Source of the DNA: CAWGMT01 sp963823675
GTDB lineage: Bacteria > Planctomycetota > Planctomycetia > Isosphaerales > Isosphaeraceae
Reading direction: 5' to 3'
Assembly: GCA_963823675.1 (NCBI GenBank)
Contig: CAWGMT010000014.1
Location: forward strand, 294,028-358,027
Length of the DNA stretch: 64,000 nucleotides
A program made the position numbers and the translations under genes. Positions 38,831-49,800 of this stretch are shown one piece after another. Position 1 is the stretch's first letter. Each line of letters opens with the position of its first letter. The notes under the pieces are model-generated. The model searched no databases. It saw nothing but the letters and a program-made list of their open reading frames with translations, and had not been told where the DNA came from.

Positions 38831-40252
38831 TCAGAACTGAAAGTAAATGAACTGCTCCCCGCCAAACTCGCCCCCCAGCACAATCGCATAAAAGCACGCC
38901 GTGTAGAACACGCTGCGCACGTACCACGGCGTGCGGGCGACGACGTCGAGGTCGTTGCTCACGTATTGAACGAGCTGCACCAGCCAGAGCGGAATGATCG
39001 CGACGGCCACCAGAATAAGCATGGACGACGGCGGCAGCGCCGGGCGGTGGATGATCGCGTGGAGCATGCCGGCCACTTGCTCCATGCTACCGGCCCGGAA
39101 AATCAGCCAGCCCAGACAGACCAGATGGAACGTGACGAAGATCCGCACGCCGGTCCACCAGGCTCTGTCCAGTGCATTGCGGGGCTGTACGCGTTCCAGC
39201 CACGGTGAGGCCGCCCGATGCAGCGCCAGGAGACAGCCCTGATAGAGGCCCCAGATCACGAACGTCCAGGCTGCTCCGTGCCAGAGGCCGCCCAGCACCA
39301 TGGTCAAGATCAGGTTGCGGTAGGTCCGCAAGGCGCCGCCGCGGCTGCCGCCCAGCGAGATGTACAGGTAGTCGCGCAGCCATCGCGACAGGCTGATGTG
39401 CCACCGATTCCAGAAATCTCGGGGGCTGGTCGCGAAGTAGGGCAGGTTGAAATTCAAGGTCAGCTCGAATCCCAGGCACTTGGCGACGCCGCGTGCAATA
39501 TCCGTGTAGCCGGCGAAGTCGCCGTAGATCTGGAACGCAAAGGCGTAAATCGCGAGCAGCGCCGAGCCTCCGTCCAGCGTCTGCCAGCGGCCAAAGCAGT
39601 CCTTGACGACGACCGCCAGGTTGTCGGCGATGACGACCTTCTCGACCAGCCCCCAGAAAATCAGGTAAGCCCCCGCGTAAAACTGGTCGAGGCTGAACCG
39701 CCGCCGCCGCGCGATCTGCGGCAACAACGTCGTCGGCCGCATGATCGGCCCGGCCACGAGATGCGGAAAGAACGAGACGAAGGCCGCGAACTGGACCAGG
39801 TTCTTCGTCGGCTTGATGTCGCGGCGGTGGACGTCGATGACGTAACTCATCGATTGGAATGTGTAAAACGAGATCCCGATCGGCAGAATCACCTGCAATC
39901 GATCGACGGAAACAGCCAGCCCGAGCTGCGACAAGAGAACCTGGAGGTTTTCCGCGAAGAAGTTGTAGTACTTGAAGAAACCGAGCATTCCCAGGTTGAG
40001 CGCCATGCTCAAGCCCACGATCAAGCGCCGCCTGCGCGGTTCCTGCACGCGATCGACCCACAAGCCGCACAAGTAGTCCATCACCGTCGAGAGCACGAGC
40101 AGCGAGAGGAAGCGCACGCTCCAGCAGGCATAGAAGTAATAGCCAGCCCCGAGCAGCAGGACGTTCTGGATGCGCGGACGGTTGCGCAAGGCCCAGTAGG
40201 TGGGAAGAAGCGAGGCGAAGAAAACGGCGAATTGAAACGAGTTGAACAGCAT
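38831..40252 (-). CDS. MBOAT-family O-acyltransferase (AlgI-like)
   Basis: 473-residue polytopic membrane protein. Family landmarks: the start MLFNSFQFAVFFASLLPTYW, ILPIGISFYTFQSMSYVID, FPHLVAGPIMRP, FAGYTDIARGVAKCLG, PRDFWNRWHISLSRWLRDYL, and GGLWHGAAWTFVIWG with the catalytic His. AlgI-type enzymes move acyl groups across the membrane to acetylate exported polysaccharides. The divergent SGNH hydrolase with its own N-terminal membrane part is the usual functional partner (the AlgX/J role). Intact. Confidence 0.93.
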   Translation of the reverse strand: MLFNSFQFAVFFASLLPTYWALRNRPRIQNVLLLGAGYYFYACWSVRFLSLLVLSTVMDYLCGLWVDRVQEPRRRRLIVGLSMALNLGMLGFFKYYNFFAENLQVLLSQLGLAVSVDRLQVILPIGISFYTFQSMSYVIDVHRRDIKPTKNLVQFAAFVSFFPHLVAGPIMRPTTLLPQIARRRRFSLDQFYAGAYLIFWGLVEKVVIADNLAVVVKDCFGRWQTLDGGSALLAIYAFAFQIYGDFAGYTDIARGVAKCLGFELTLNFNLPYFATSPRDFWNRWHISLSRWLRDYLYISLGGSRGGALRTYRNLILTMVLGGLWHGAAWTFVIWGLYQGCLLALHRAASPWLERVQPRNALDRAWWTGVRIFVTFHLVCLGWLIFRAGSMEQVAGMLHAIIHRPALPPSSMLILVAVAIIPLWLVQLVQYVSNDLDVVARTPWYVRSVFYTACFYAIVLGGEFGGEQFIYFQF

Positions 40253-40358
40253 GCCACGTTCTCATCCGTGATCGCGGCAGCACGATCGGGACCGATCGTG
40301 CTCCCAGAGCGCAGAGTGGTGGGAGATGATGACAGACTGGCCGTTCCTGTCAATTGCA

Positions 40359-40591
40359 GTAGTCGTCACGCTCCGCGTGACGCTTCATCACGCGGAGCGT
40401 GATGACTACACAAACGCTCCGGGAAGTACTCGTCACGCTCCGCGTGACGCTTCATCACGCGGAGCGTGATGACTACACAAACGCTCCGGGAAGTAGTCGT
40501 CTCGCTCCGCGTGACGGTTCATCACGCGGAGCGTGATGGCTACACAAACGCTCCGGGAAGTACTCATCACGCGGAGCGTGATGACTACACT
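40359..40591. repeat. Tandem 67-bp palindromic repeats (family B), 3.5 copies
   Basis: Unit starts at 40359, 40426, 40493 and 40560 (partial). Each unit is a 51-nt hairpin (GTAGTCGTCACGCTCCGCGT, then TTCATCACGCGGAGCGTGATGACTAC) followed by a 16-nt spacer ACAAACGCTCCGGGAA. The fourth copy keeps only the right arm. It lies between the divergent MBOAT and SGNH genes. A diverged relative occurs at 22985-23031. Confidence 0.92.
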
Positions 40592-40670
40592 TCGCCTTGA
40601 CAGATCGCACGAGCCCGGCACAATCCACGCTGCGTCGTTAGCGGCCGGAGGTTCGATCAGGAGGGGCCGG

Positions 40671-42038
40671 ATGCCTCACTCGGCGTGGGAATGGATTCTC
40701 TTGGCCGTGGTCCTCGGCCTCCCTGCTCTCGTAGCTCGACGCGGCCGGCGCCTCGATCTGGCGGCGTGTGCCCTTTTGTTGAACCTGCTTGCGGTCTGCG
40801 GCCTGGTGCTCGCGAACCCATCCGGTAATCCGCTCGCGACGGCGATCGCCGCCATCGGACTGTGCGGCGTTGACCTGGGTGCTTACCTCGCGCCGGCCGC
40901 GTTCGAGAACGGGCTGCGGTGGATCTTGCGACGCCGCACCACGCGTGCCGCGTCGGCCCTGTTGATCGCGACGGTCTTGCCACTGGGCTCGATCGAACTG
41001 GCGTGCCGCTTCCTGACGTGGGCCCACGTCCTGGAGTATCACCAGGCGATCCAGACGGTCTGGCGGTCCGGCGCCGACGACTGGCGGCTGGCGACGATCA
41101 CCGGCGACGAGAACCGAGAGCCCGACCCCGTCTTGCTGTGGCGGCCGGTTGCTCGCAAGCCGTTCACGTCCCAGCGGTTCAAGGGCCCGATGGCAAAGGT
41201 CCCCAAGCCGCCTGATGTGCTACGGGTCATGTGTTACGGCGACTCGCTCACCGACGGCCCGCCCAAGGGCGGGTGGCCCACCTGGCTTGGTGTGCTCTGG
41301 AACCGCTGTCCGCCCGTGCCGGGACGTCGCGTCGAGGTCCTCAACGCGGGCGTCGCCGGCTACTCGTCCCATCAGGGCTTGTTGCGCTTTCTCCAGGAGG
41401 TCGACCAGTACCAGCCCGACCTGCTCTTGGTCTCCTTCGGCTGGAACGACGCGGCCGAAGCCGTCGGTCAGCCGGATCGGTCGTTTCGCATCCCTCCCTG
41501 GCCGCTGGTCGCCTGTCAGCGGGCTCTCATTCCTTACCGTGCTTATCTGGTTTTGATGAACTACACCCAACGATGGCGGCCGGCCGCGCTCAAGAGCGCA
41601 AGCGAGGTCGCCCATCCGCGCGTAAGCCTCGATGACTACCTGGCAAACCTCGATCGGTTTCGGACCGAGGCCCAGGCTCGCGGCATCCCGGTCGTATTCT
41701 TGACGCGGCCCCACAAGCTGCCGGCGGCCGAGCTTCGATCGCACCCGACCTGGCGGCACTCTGTCCCCGACTACAACGCGGCTCTGGTGGCCTGGTCGCA
41801 AATCCGCGGCGTGCCCTTGATCGACGCCCAGCGCCATTTTGAAAGCCTCTCCACCGATCTCTTCTCCGACGAATGCCACTTTACCCCGAGGGGCTATCAG
41901 CTCATGGCCGAGCTGGTCCGCGACCGGGTCGCCCTCGGCTCGGACGGCTCGCTGGGCGGAGGGCTGATCGGCGGCAGTCCCAGCGCGCGCTCGACCTCCT
42001 CGGCCGTGACCGCCAGCCGCCCCAGAACGCGCACGTAG
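40671..42038 (+). CDS. SGNH/GDSL-type hydrolase with N-terminal membrane region
   Basis: 455 residues from ATG 40671, preceded by AGGAGGGG. Three to four membrane helices form the first 110 residues. The SGNH domain starts at VMCYGDSLTDGPPKGGWP (block I GDSL with Ser), then NAGVAGYSSHQGL (block II Gly), VSFGWNDAAEA (block III, Asn of GxND), and SDECHFTPRGYQLMAEL (block V D-x-x-H). Likely an O-acetyl esterase or transferase acting on a surface polymer with the MBOAT protein. The last 45 codons overlap the opposite M48 gene, so the true stop may lie earlier if an indel is present. Confidence 0.87.
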   Translation: MPHSAWEWILLAVVLGLPALVARRGRRLDLAACALLLNLLAVCGLVLANPSGNPLATAIAAIGLCGVDLGAYLAPAAFENGLRWILRRRTTRAASALLIATVLPLGSIELACRFLTWAHVLEYHQAIQTVWRSGADDWRLATITGDENREPDPVLLWRPVARKPFTSQRFKGPMAKVPKPPDVLRVMCYGDSLTDGPPKGGWPTWLGVLWNRCPPVPGRRVEVLNAGVAGYSSHQGLLRFLQEVDQYQPDLLLVSFGWNDAAEAVGQPDRSFRIPPWPLVACQRALIPYRAYLVLMNYTQRWRPAALKSASEVAHPRVSLDDYLANLDRFRTEAQARGIPVVFLTRPHKLPAAELRSHPTWRHSVPDYNAALVAWSQIRGVPLIDAQRHFESLSTDLFSDECHFTPRGYQLMAELVRDRVALGSDGSLGGGLIGGSPSARSTSSAVTASRPRTRT

Positions 42039-44500
42039 AGGACCGAGAGACGTTCAATCGCCTCCGCGCTCACGTTCAAGAGGCCGACGACGTTGTTTCG
42101 CTCGGGCAAGATTTCCGGAAGTGCAAACCGCGCGAGCGTGATATCCTCCTGGGCATGCTCGAACGGGTAATAAATCGTGTCGCCGACCTTCCAGCGAAAC
42201 TCTTCGAGCATCTCGTGCAATTTGGCCGCGGCAAGAGAAAGAGCATTGAGCAAGAGCTCATTCTGCTGGTCCTTGCTGGCCTCGATCGCTTGCACCACGC
42301 CCATGAGAACCATGCGGTGATGAGCTACTCTGGCAAGCGGGCCGACAACGCTGGCCCCCAGGTGAGCAGCGCATAAGTAGAGCGCACGAGCCTCTTCCCG
42401 GCGCTCGCGGCCGCTCTTGACCCGGTTGGCCACTGGGTCCGCCTGAAGGATCCCCAGCGCGTGAGTCAACCGGGCGGCGGCCGCGGCGGCGAACGGCTCC
42501 GAGATCCCTTCGAGCTCGAGAAGCTCCCGAAGGGCCCTGTCGCGCGCCCCCTCGGCGGATCGCGCTGTCGCCGCCTTGAGCTCGAACGGGGCCGCCTCGA
42601 TCGGGAGCTTGTTTTTCAAGTAAATCAGGGCCAGCTCGGCCAGGTGGAGCTGGTTCCGGGTCTTCAGGGCGCGCTGGGCCGCTTCGACCTGGTTCGGCAA
42701 GGCGGCCCGGAGCCCTTCCCGCGCCTGGACCAGCGCCTGCTTGGCGGCCGCTGGATCGTCGGGAAGCTTGGGGTAATCCCAGGGCAAGGGCAGCCTCTGG
42801 TTCACGTTCAGAGCGCCCAGGAAGAACCGATCGCCCGCCTCGAATCCCTCCTGGGCAACGGTCTGGTGCTCGACCAGCTCGGCGACCGTGTAAAGCTGCT
42901 CCTTGGTAATCTCCGGTCCCAGAACCGCCCGGTACATGTCGAAAGAAACGGCCCTCGCCAGAAGGTCGAAGTTGCGGAACACATCGGTCGCCGGCGCGTC
43001 CAGAGCGAAGATCCCCTCACCCGGCTCTTCGATCTCTGCGCGGCGCGCCGGTCGCGGTCGCAGGGGTGAGTGTCCAGAAAACCCGTATTGGCAGCCTGCA
43101 TTTCCTCGCGGTACTTCTTCACCAGATCCTTGGGGATCTGAGGAAGGTTGGCCAGGACCAGCTTGGGAAAGTTGTCCGGCATCCGCCGCTCTTGCCAGCT
43201 CGTGCTGAGGTCGGCATACGCTCCCTGTTCGGCCAGCGCCATCATGCGCACCCGCAACTGCGTCTGGCCGAACTCGCGGGCGCCGACCATCCGCGCGTGG
43301 TAACGGTCGGCGTCAAACTCCATCTGTCGGGAAAGGAAGCCGCTGACAACGTGGCCGAACATCATGAGCACCCACAGGACCCGCCGCGTGATCCAGACCG
43401 TCACGCGAATCGCCGCGGCGAGAACGATGACATAGAAATTCCCCTGCTTGGACCACCCCTCGAGTGCTTCATCCCAGGAATCGCGCTCGTACACAACTCG
43501 TGCAAACCACAAGTTGACCATGTTGATGAGCACATAGAGCCGCATCCCCACGCGCTGCGAGAAGTGGCCGAACTCGTGGGCGAGCACGCCCGCGAACTGC
43601 TTGAGGGTCAGCCCGGCCGCGATCGGCAGGCCGATCGTCAGGACCAGCTCGCCGCCAAGAACGCCCCAGAGCACCCCCTCGAGGTGGGCCGAGGCGTTGA
43701 CCTGGCTGTTCGACGGCTATGCGCGCCGGCCGCGGCGCGCCCACCGTATCGCAAATCCCATCCACAAATGCATACAAGAGCGGCTCGACCTCCGGGTCGA
43801 GCACGCGGTTTTCAGGGCCGCGCTGCCGCCTGGCAAAAAGCGGCTTGAGCATGAAACCCAGCACACCCACGCCGGCAAGCAAGGGAGCGACATAGACAAA
43901 GAGCGCGAACTTAGCCGCGCCAGCCCCTTTGCCGACGGTCTGCAAGATCGTGACATTGTTGACGGCGTGGTAGACCACCAGGATCGCGAATAACCCGACG
44001 ATGGCGAGATAAACCAGCGGCAGGAGCACCATCACGCCGGCCACGATCGCGATCCAGAGCCGGTACAGAAAAGTCGCCCGCACCGGCTCGATCGTTCCCT
44101 CGAGCGAGGCGAGCACCTGCTTGGGCGTAAGCGTGCGCCGCGTCGGAGCGGCCGCGTCGGCGACACCCTTGGCCCCTGCGCCCGCTCCGGTCAAAGCCTC
44201 CGAGCGCACCTTGACCGGCTTCACCCTCCGCGGCCCGCCCCCCGCCAGGGCGTATCCCGGCGTGTCGTCGTCCTCCGGGCCGGAGCTCGGTGAGCGCTCA
44301 AGTGTACTGGCTCGCTCAAGCCGCCCGGGCCGATCCGGCTCTTCGTCCAGCGGAACCAAGCCCGGATCGTCGGGCATTGCTGCCGGCGCCGGAACCCGGA
44401 ACACCGTCTGGCAGCGCCGGCACCGTGCCCGCTTGCCGGCATGCGCGGCATCGACCTGGAAGCTCAAATGACAGGATGGGCATTCGACAGGAATTGTCAT
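41897..44500 (-). CDS. M48-family metallopeptidase with N-terminal zinc ribbon, two frameshifts
   Basis: The start is ATG 44500 (MTIPVECPSCHLSFQV), giving an MJ0042-type zinc ribbon with CPSC and CRRC. An acidic linker follows, then membrane helices (AIVAGVMVLLPLVYLAIVGL, FALFVYVAPLLAGVGVLGFM), and after a frameshift near 43715 the peptidase core GVLAHEFGHFSQR (HExxH-type zinc site) with SRQMEFDADRYHARM (third ligand Glu). A second frameshift near 43035 leads to a helical C-terminal domain of about 370 aa. It resembles HtpX-like quality-control proteases but is much larger (about 860 aa). Confidence 0.8.
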
Positions 44501-44844
44501 CGCTTTAACCTCGGTTCGGCACTGTTCTTGTTGCGCCCTGTTGAACAACGGTGCCGGCAACCCTGTTCCTCCCATGCTAACGGGGGCCAAGGCTCAGAGG
44601 GAGGGCTTTTTCTGTCGCGGATTCGCTCCCGGGCGAGGCCCGCCCTCCCAGGTGGACTTCCGCGGCGGCGGACGACGCGTCGGGGAACGCGCGCGGGCGA
44701 GCGTCGTCCGCCGCACACAGTACGGTCCGACCCGCGGCGCAGAGCGCGGGCCGGACTAACCGACGGCCAAATTGTCAAAGAGGGAGTTCGAGATTTGGGC
44801 CCGGTTCAAGTGCGGGCAACACCCCCGGCATACGAGCCCGAAGC

Positions 44845-44922
44845 GCAAGCGAGTGAGTGTCTTCTTCTTCGCAAGCGAGTGAGTGTCTTCTTCTTCGCAA
44901 GCGAGTGAGTGTCTTCTTCTTC
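44845..44922. repeat. Three tandem copies of a 26-bp repeat
   Basis: Unit GCAAGCGAGTGAGTGTCTTC followed by TTCTTC, starting at 44845, 44871 and 44897; the copies are identical. Flanking text GAGCCCGAAGC precedes the first unit. Confidence 0.95.
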
Positions 44923-46104
44923 CGGATCAAGGACCGCCGCCGGCAGAGAACGGCAGCCTCAGAGCACTCATGAGTATCTCACCCGTGCGCACAGTTACCC
45001 GCGGTCAGCATGTCTTCGACCATCTTTTCCACCGCCCGCCGCTCCTCTTCGCGTTGTAATCGCCTCTGGTCGCGCTTCGAGACCGTCGCCGGCAAGCTTG
45101 TCCCGCAAGCCCGATTGCTCGAATCAGTCGTCTTAGGTCTGGGGTTGCCGCTCTCGGATCTCGATCCTGGGACTTTTGCCGGTTCCGGCGTGCTGCCTTC
45201 CCCCGGCTGGGCCGGCCCGTTGTCAAGTCCCGAAAGAGGCACGGTTCAAAAAACCAGCGCTTTTCGGGGCCGCATGCACGCCAATTGGGGCCGCATCGGC
45301 GCCAATTGGCCCCCTCGTGGGCAAGCTCGCAAAAAAAACCGGCCAAAATCGTCAAAAACGTGATGGAAAATGGCGCCAAACATTGCCGTTTTCGGCGGGG
45401 GTTCCCAACCCCCTCGCCGCCCGCGACGCGATCGATAAGCGATTCTCGATGAGAAAAAATGAGACAATCTGAGACGTTTTGGAAGGGTCCCCGTTCCATC
45501 TCGCAAGGTTCGCCAACGAAATCCCTCGGAGATCGGCGACGGAGTGGGTGCTCGTCATAAATTGCTTGTCCATTGGTTCTTGTGTCGTCAAAGTCGGCCG
45601 ATTCCAGCCCCTCTCGAACCCCGCGAATCGGGCTGCTGAATCGCCTCGGCGCGACTCATCATCGATCGAGCTGTCTCACGTTCCTGCGCCGCAGACATGT
45701 GTTCCAGCGGAGGCGGTCAGGAGGACGGGAGTGCAAAGACCACGAAACAAATGGCCGGACCGCCTATCACGCAGCAAAGACGTCCTTTACGGCCGCGAAC
45801 AGCTCACGAAGCGCAACAAAGCTGGAGGGAACTCGTTTGCCCCAGTTCAGATGATTCTCGACATGCCTGGCCGCGCCACCCCGCTTGTCAAGTCGCGAAC
45901 GAGCGCCCGAATTTACCGTAACTTGAATCGGATCTTGTGCTTCCACGATCCTCATGGATTCAGCGAAATTGGCTTCGTTCGGCGCGTTTTGCCGATTTCG
46001 CCCGTCCTGCTCAGCTCATCGGCATTCTTCTCCACGCCGTCTGGACAGTTGAAAGGTACATCCGCTCGTGCATCGCAGGCTGCCGTGCCCGAGACATACT
46101 GGGC

Positions 46105-46158
46105 ACATACTCGGCATAGTGGGCACGCTTCTGCGCGTGCCAAGTATGCCGAGTATGT
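46105..46158. other. Long imperfect hairpin upstream of the BREX genes
   Basis: ACATACTCGGCATA pairs perfectly with TATGCCGAGTATGT (14 bp), and inside that GGCACGC pairs with GCGTGCC around a short loop. Together they form a stem-loop of 54 nt. A partial extra copy of the arm (ACATACTGGGC) lies just before it. Could be a transcript hairpin, a regulator site or a mobile-element end. Confidence 0.75.
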
Positions 46159-46629
46159 ACCGAGAATGCGATCTGACGACGGAATAGCCCGTCCAACTCG
46201 CCATTCCTGCCAGATCGCAACAACCGCTCTCGGCCTGGTTGCCGTCTCAACCCTCGCGTTCGCGACTTCCGCCATGATCGGCAGAACCGGGTGAAACTGC
46301 ACGAATCCGATCGCCTTGACGCGGGACCGGAATCTAGACAGGGGTATAGATTCCGTCCGTCCTGTTACGTCAAAAAGGGCTGTTTTGAACCAGGCCCCGA
46401 AAGGGTATGGTTCAACAGAGCGCTCACGTCGTAGGTGGGGAAAGCGCGAACGGCGTCCCGGTCCTCAAGATATTTCCATTTGACCGGCTCGGGAAATCCC
46501 TAGGCAAGGACGCGCAGTTCCTCCTCCGAATTCGCCGTTCGGCTTATTGGATTGCGTAACAAACTTTGGTAAGGTTGGGAGAGTCGAGGCCGATTTGAAC
46601 CGGGGTCGCACGAGTCGGGAAGCGCCGAA

Positions 46630-46836
46630 GTGGAAAAGCTATCCGATTACCTCCGAATCTCGGAGGCTGCTCAGCATTTGGGCGTTTCGCCAAACACGCT
46701 GCGCAATTGGGTCAACGCTGGCAAAGTCGCAGCCATTCGCCATCCGGTGAACGACTATCGGCTCTTTAAGCGAAAAGACCTCGACGCCTTGCTCAAGCAG
46801 GTGGCGGAAGCGAGCAGTGCACCGACCAAGCGATAA
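46630..46836 (+). CDS. Small excisionase/MerR-type helix-turn-helix protein
   Basis: 68 residues from GTG 46630, with GGGAAG upstream. A winged HTH of the excisionase type: LRISEAAQHLGVSPNTLRNW, then VNAGKVAAIRHPVNDYRLF, then a short C-terminal helix (KRKDLDALLKQV). It lies 38 bp upstream of pglW in the same direction, so it is a likely transcriptional regulator of the BREX operon or a leftover of an integrating element. Intact. Confidence 0.8.
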   Translation: MEKLSDYLRISEAAQHLGVSPNTLRNWVNAGKVAAIRHPVNDYRLFKRKDLDALLKQVAEASSAPTKR

Positions 46837-46874
46837 AGCCGGCTGGGTGCGATCGGACGAGGGGCGGGGATTTC

Positions 46875-49800
46875 ATGGAATCGCCACGCTGGAACATCAT
46901 CACGCCGTCTCAGTACGAGTGGGAACGGCGTGGTCTGGACTTTATCAAAACGGGACTTCCCGACCACGATCCGTACCGAGCATGGGCCAACTTCGAGTTC
47001 CAGACCGGTGACGGCGCGATTTACGAGGTCGATCTGCTCGTCTTGACCAAGCAGGGCTTCTGGCTCGTCGAGTGCAAAGCGTGGGGCGGTCGCATCTGGG
47101 GCGACACAGGCACGTGGACCCGCTCGCAAGACGGCAAGATTCGCTCGGAAGACAACCCCGTCCTTCTCGCCAATCGTAAGGCGAAGGCCCTTTCGTCGCT
47201 GCTCAAGGCCCAGCCCGCCGTGAGCAAGGTTCGTCTTCCGTGGCTGGACGCCCTCGTCTTTCTTTCCACCGACGATGTTCAGTGCGACCTCACCGGCAAC
47301 GCCCGCAACCGCGTGCTACTGACGGATCGCTCCAAGACCGAGACACGTCCCGAACGGAAGGGCATCCTCGCCGCCCTCATCAATCGGGAAGGTCCGGGCA
47401 TCGACCCCGATCCTCGTGCCGTCATCGACATCAGGGTGGCGAAGGCTCTCTCCCGCGCGATGGAACAGGTGGGCATTCGACCGTCGCAGCGGTCACGACG
47501 AGTCGGCGACTACATCCTCGGCGACTTGATTTTCGATGGACCGGGCTATCAGGACCGGCTCGCCAAACACGCCTCTTTCGACAACGTGTTCTGCCGGGTG
47601 CGGCAATACACGGTCGCCCAGGCCGCGTCGGAGGAAGAGCGCCAGCAACTGCAAGCGGGCGGCGGCTCGTGAGTTCCAGATCATCCAGACGCTGGACCAC
47701 CCGAACATTCTGCCGGTTCTGGATTACAAGGAGCACGAGCTTGGCCCGGCCCTGTTGTTCCGCTATCTCGACCCCGATGTCGGTTCGGTTCGATCACTAT
47801 CTCGCCACGCACAGCCACAAGCTCGACACCGGCCAGCGACTCGAACTCTTGCGGCAAATCGCCGACGCCATTCGATACGCCCATCGCAAGCGGGTGATTC
47901 ATCGATCGCTGGGTCCGCAGAGCATCCTCGTTTCCGAAACCTGGACATCACCGCCCCGGCTTCAGGTTTACAACTGGCAAGTGGGCGTTCGAGAAACCGC
48001 GTCCACATCGGGGCGAGTCACCAACGTCGAAGATTTGGTCGAGGCACAATCGCTCGTTTACATGTCCCCGGAAGCGCTGTCCGATTCCCGCAAGGTCACA
48101 GAAGCATCGGATGTCTTTTCGCTAGGGGCCATCGCCTTCCACTTGTTCGCCTCGCGGCCACCGGCCAGCAACCCCACGGAGCTCGCCAAGATTCTGCGGG
48201 ACCAGAAAGGCTTGAGCATCTCATCCGTCCTGGACGGTGCCGGTCCCAAGCTGGAAGAAATGATTCAGTGGAGTACCCACCCGGACGTTCTCACCCGCAT
48301 CGGCTCCGTCGAAGATTTCCTGACGCTGCTCGATGAAGTCGAGGACGAACTCACCGCCCCCAAGGAAACCGTCGTCAACGACCCGCTCCAAGCCAAGCAA
48401 GGCGACCGACTGCCGCAAGGATTCGTCGTCAGAAGAGAGCTCGGTCAGGGAGCCACGGCCAAAGCCCTGCTCGTCAGCAAGGACGACAAGGAGTTCGTTC
48501 TCAAGGTGGCCCTGAACGAGGATGATAACGCCCGGCTGCACGAAGAGGCCGAAGCCTTGCGGTCGATCCACAGCGAGTTCATCGTCGCCATCGAACAAGA
48601 ACTCAAAATGAACGGCAGAACCGTCCTGGTTCTGCAAAAGGCCGGTGACAAGACTCTCGCGGCACTACTTGGCCAAGGAAGGCGTGCCCAGCTCTCGACT
48701 TGCTCTCTCGTTATGGCGACGACCTGCTGTCGGCCTCGCTTCGCTGGAACGTCATGGCGTTGTCCATCGGGACATCAAGCCCGACAACATCGGCATTCGT
48801 TCGCTCACCAAGCAGCGGAACCAATTGATTCTCTTCGATTTCTCGCTGGTCCGTGCCCCGCTCGACAACCTCAACGTCGGCACCGAAGGCTACCGTGACC
48901 CGTTCTTGAAGTCCGCAAGCCGCCTCGCTGGGACCTGGCAGCCGAACGCTATTCGGCGGCGGTCACACTTTACGAGATGACTCTCGGCCACGGCGTATTG
49001 CCGCACTGGGGCAGCGACAAATCCGATCCCGCTCTGACCGACGACAAACTGGTCCTCGATGCCGAGAAGTTCGACCCCAGCGTCCGCGACGGCCTGGTTG
49101 ATTTCTTCCCCAAGGCATTGCACCGGGAACCGGAAGAGCGCTACGGCAACGCCTACGACATGCAGACAGCCTGGCGGCAGGTCTTCAAAGAGGCGGAACA
49201 ACGGAAGATCACGACGACCAGCGGCGAAGAAATCGTCATTGGCGTCTCTCTCGATGAAGCCACGCTGGGCACGCCGGTGTCGGCCCTGGGAATGTCGACT
49301 CGTGCCCGCAATGCGTTGGAGCGTGCGAACGTCATCACGGTGGTCGAACTGCTGCGATTCCCCATCAACGATATCCACATGATGCGTGGTGTGGGGAACC
49401 AGACTCGACGGGAAATCATTCGTTTCGTCGGCGAATTGCGGCACAGATTTCCGAACGTCCTCGCGAACAAGTCCGACGACCAAACGCCTATCGACGTGCT
49501 CACGGAACCGCCGAGCCTGGAAGTCCTGCATCATCGCATCGTCGGCTTTCGCAATCCAAAGACGCGATGCCGAGTGGAAGATCCGGGCCGGGTTCCTGGG
49601 CGTGACGGCGCCGGAGAGTCAACCGGCCAGCCAGTGGCCAAGCCAGACCGATGTCGCCGACGGCCTGCTTGTCACTCGGGCCCGGATCGGCCAGGTCTTA
49701 TCAGGTGATCGAAGTCGTTGGAGCAAGGACCCCCTGGTCACGGCCTTCCGCCACGAACTGTGCGAACAAATCCAGCGGCTTGGGGGCGTGGTCACGATCA

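Larger units (their letters stand above)
44501..46546. other. Gene-poor interval before the BREX locus
   Basis: About 2 kb with no family-like gene. The best open frames are 44979-45242 (minus, basic tail KRDQRRLQREEERRAVEK) and 45479-46294 (plus, compositionally random); I do not support either as a real gene. It contains the 26-bp triple repeat at 44845 and the long hairpin at 46105, both listed separately. The G/C content drops compared with the flanks, so it may be accessory DNA. Confidence 0.5.

Noticed and set aside
40359..40591. CRISPR array with 67-bp period
   Set aside because: The 16-nt intervals are identical, not variable spacers, and the unit is a long palindrome.
45479..46294. 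Plus-strand 271-codon ORF in the gene-poor interval
   Set aside because: No ribosome site, no family pattern, and it contains the long hairpin; the amino-acid composition is random-like.
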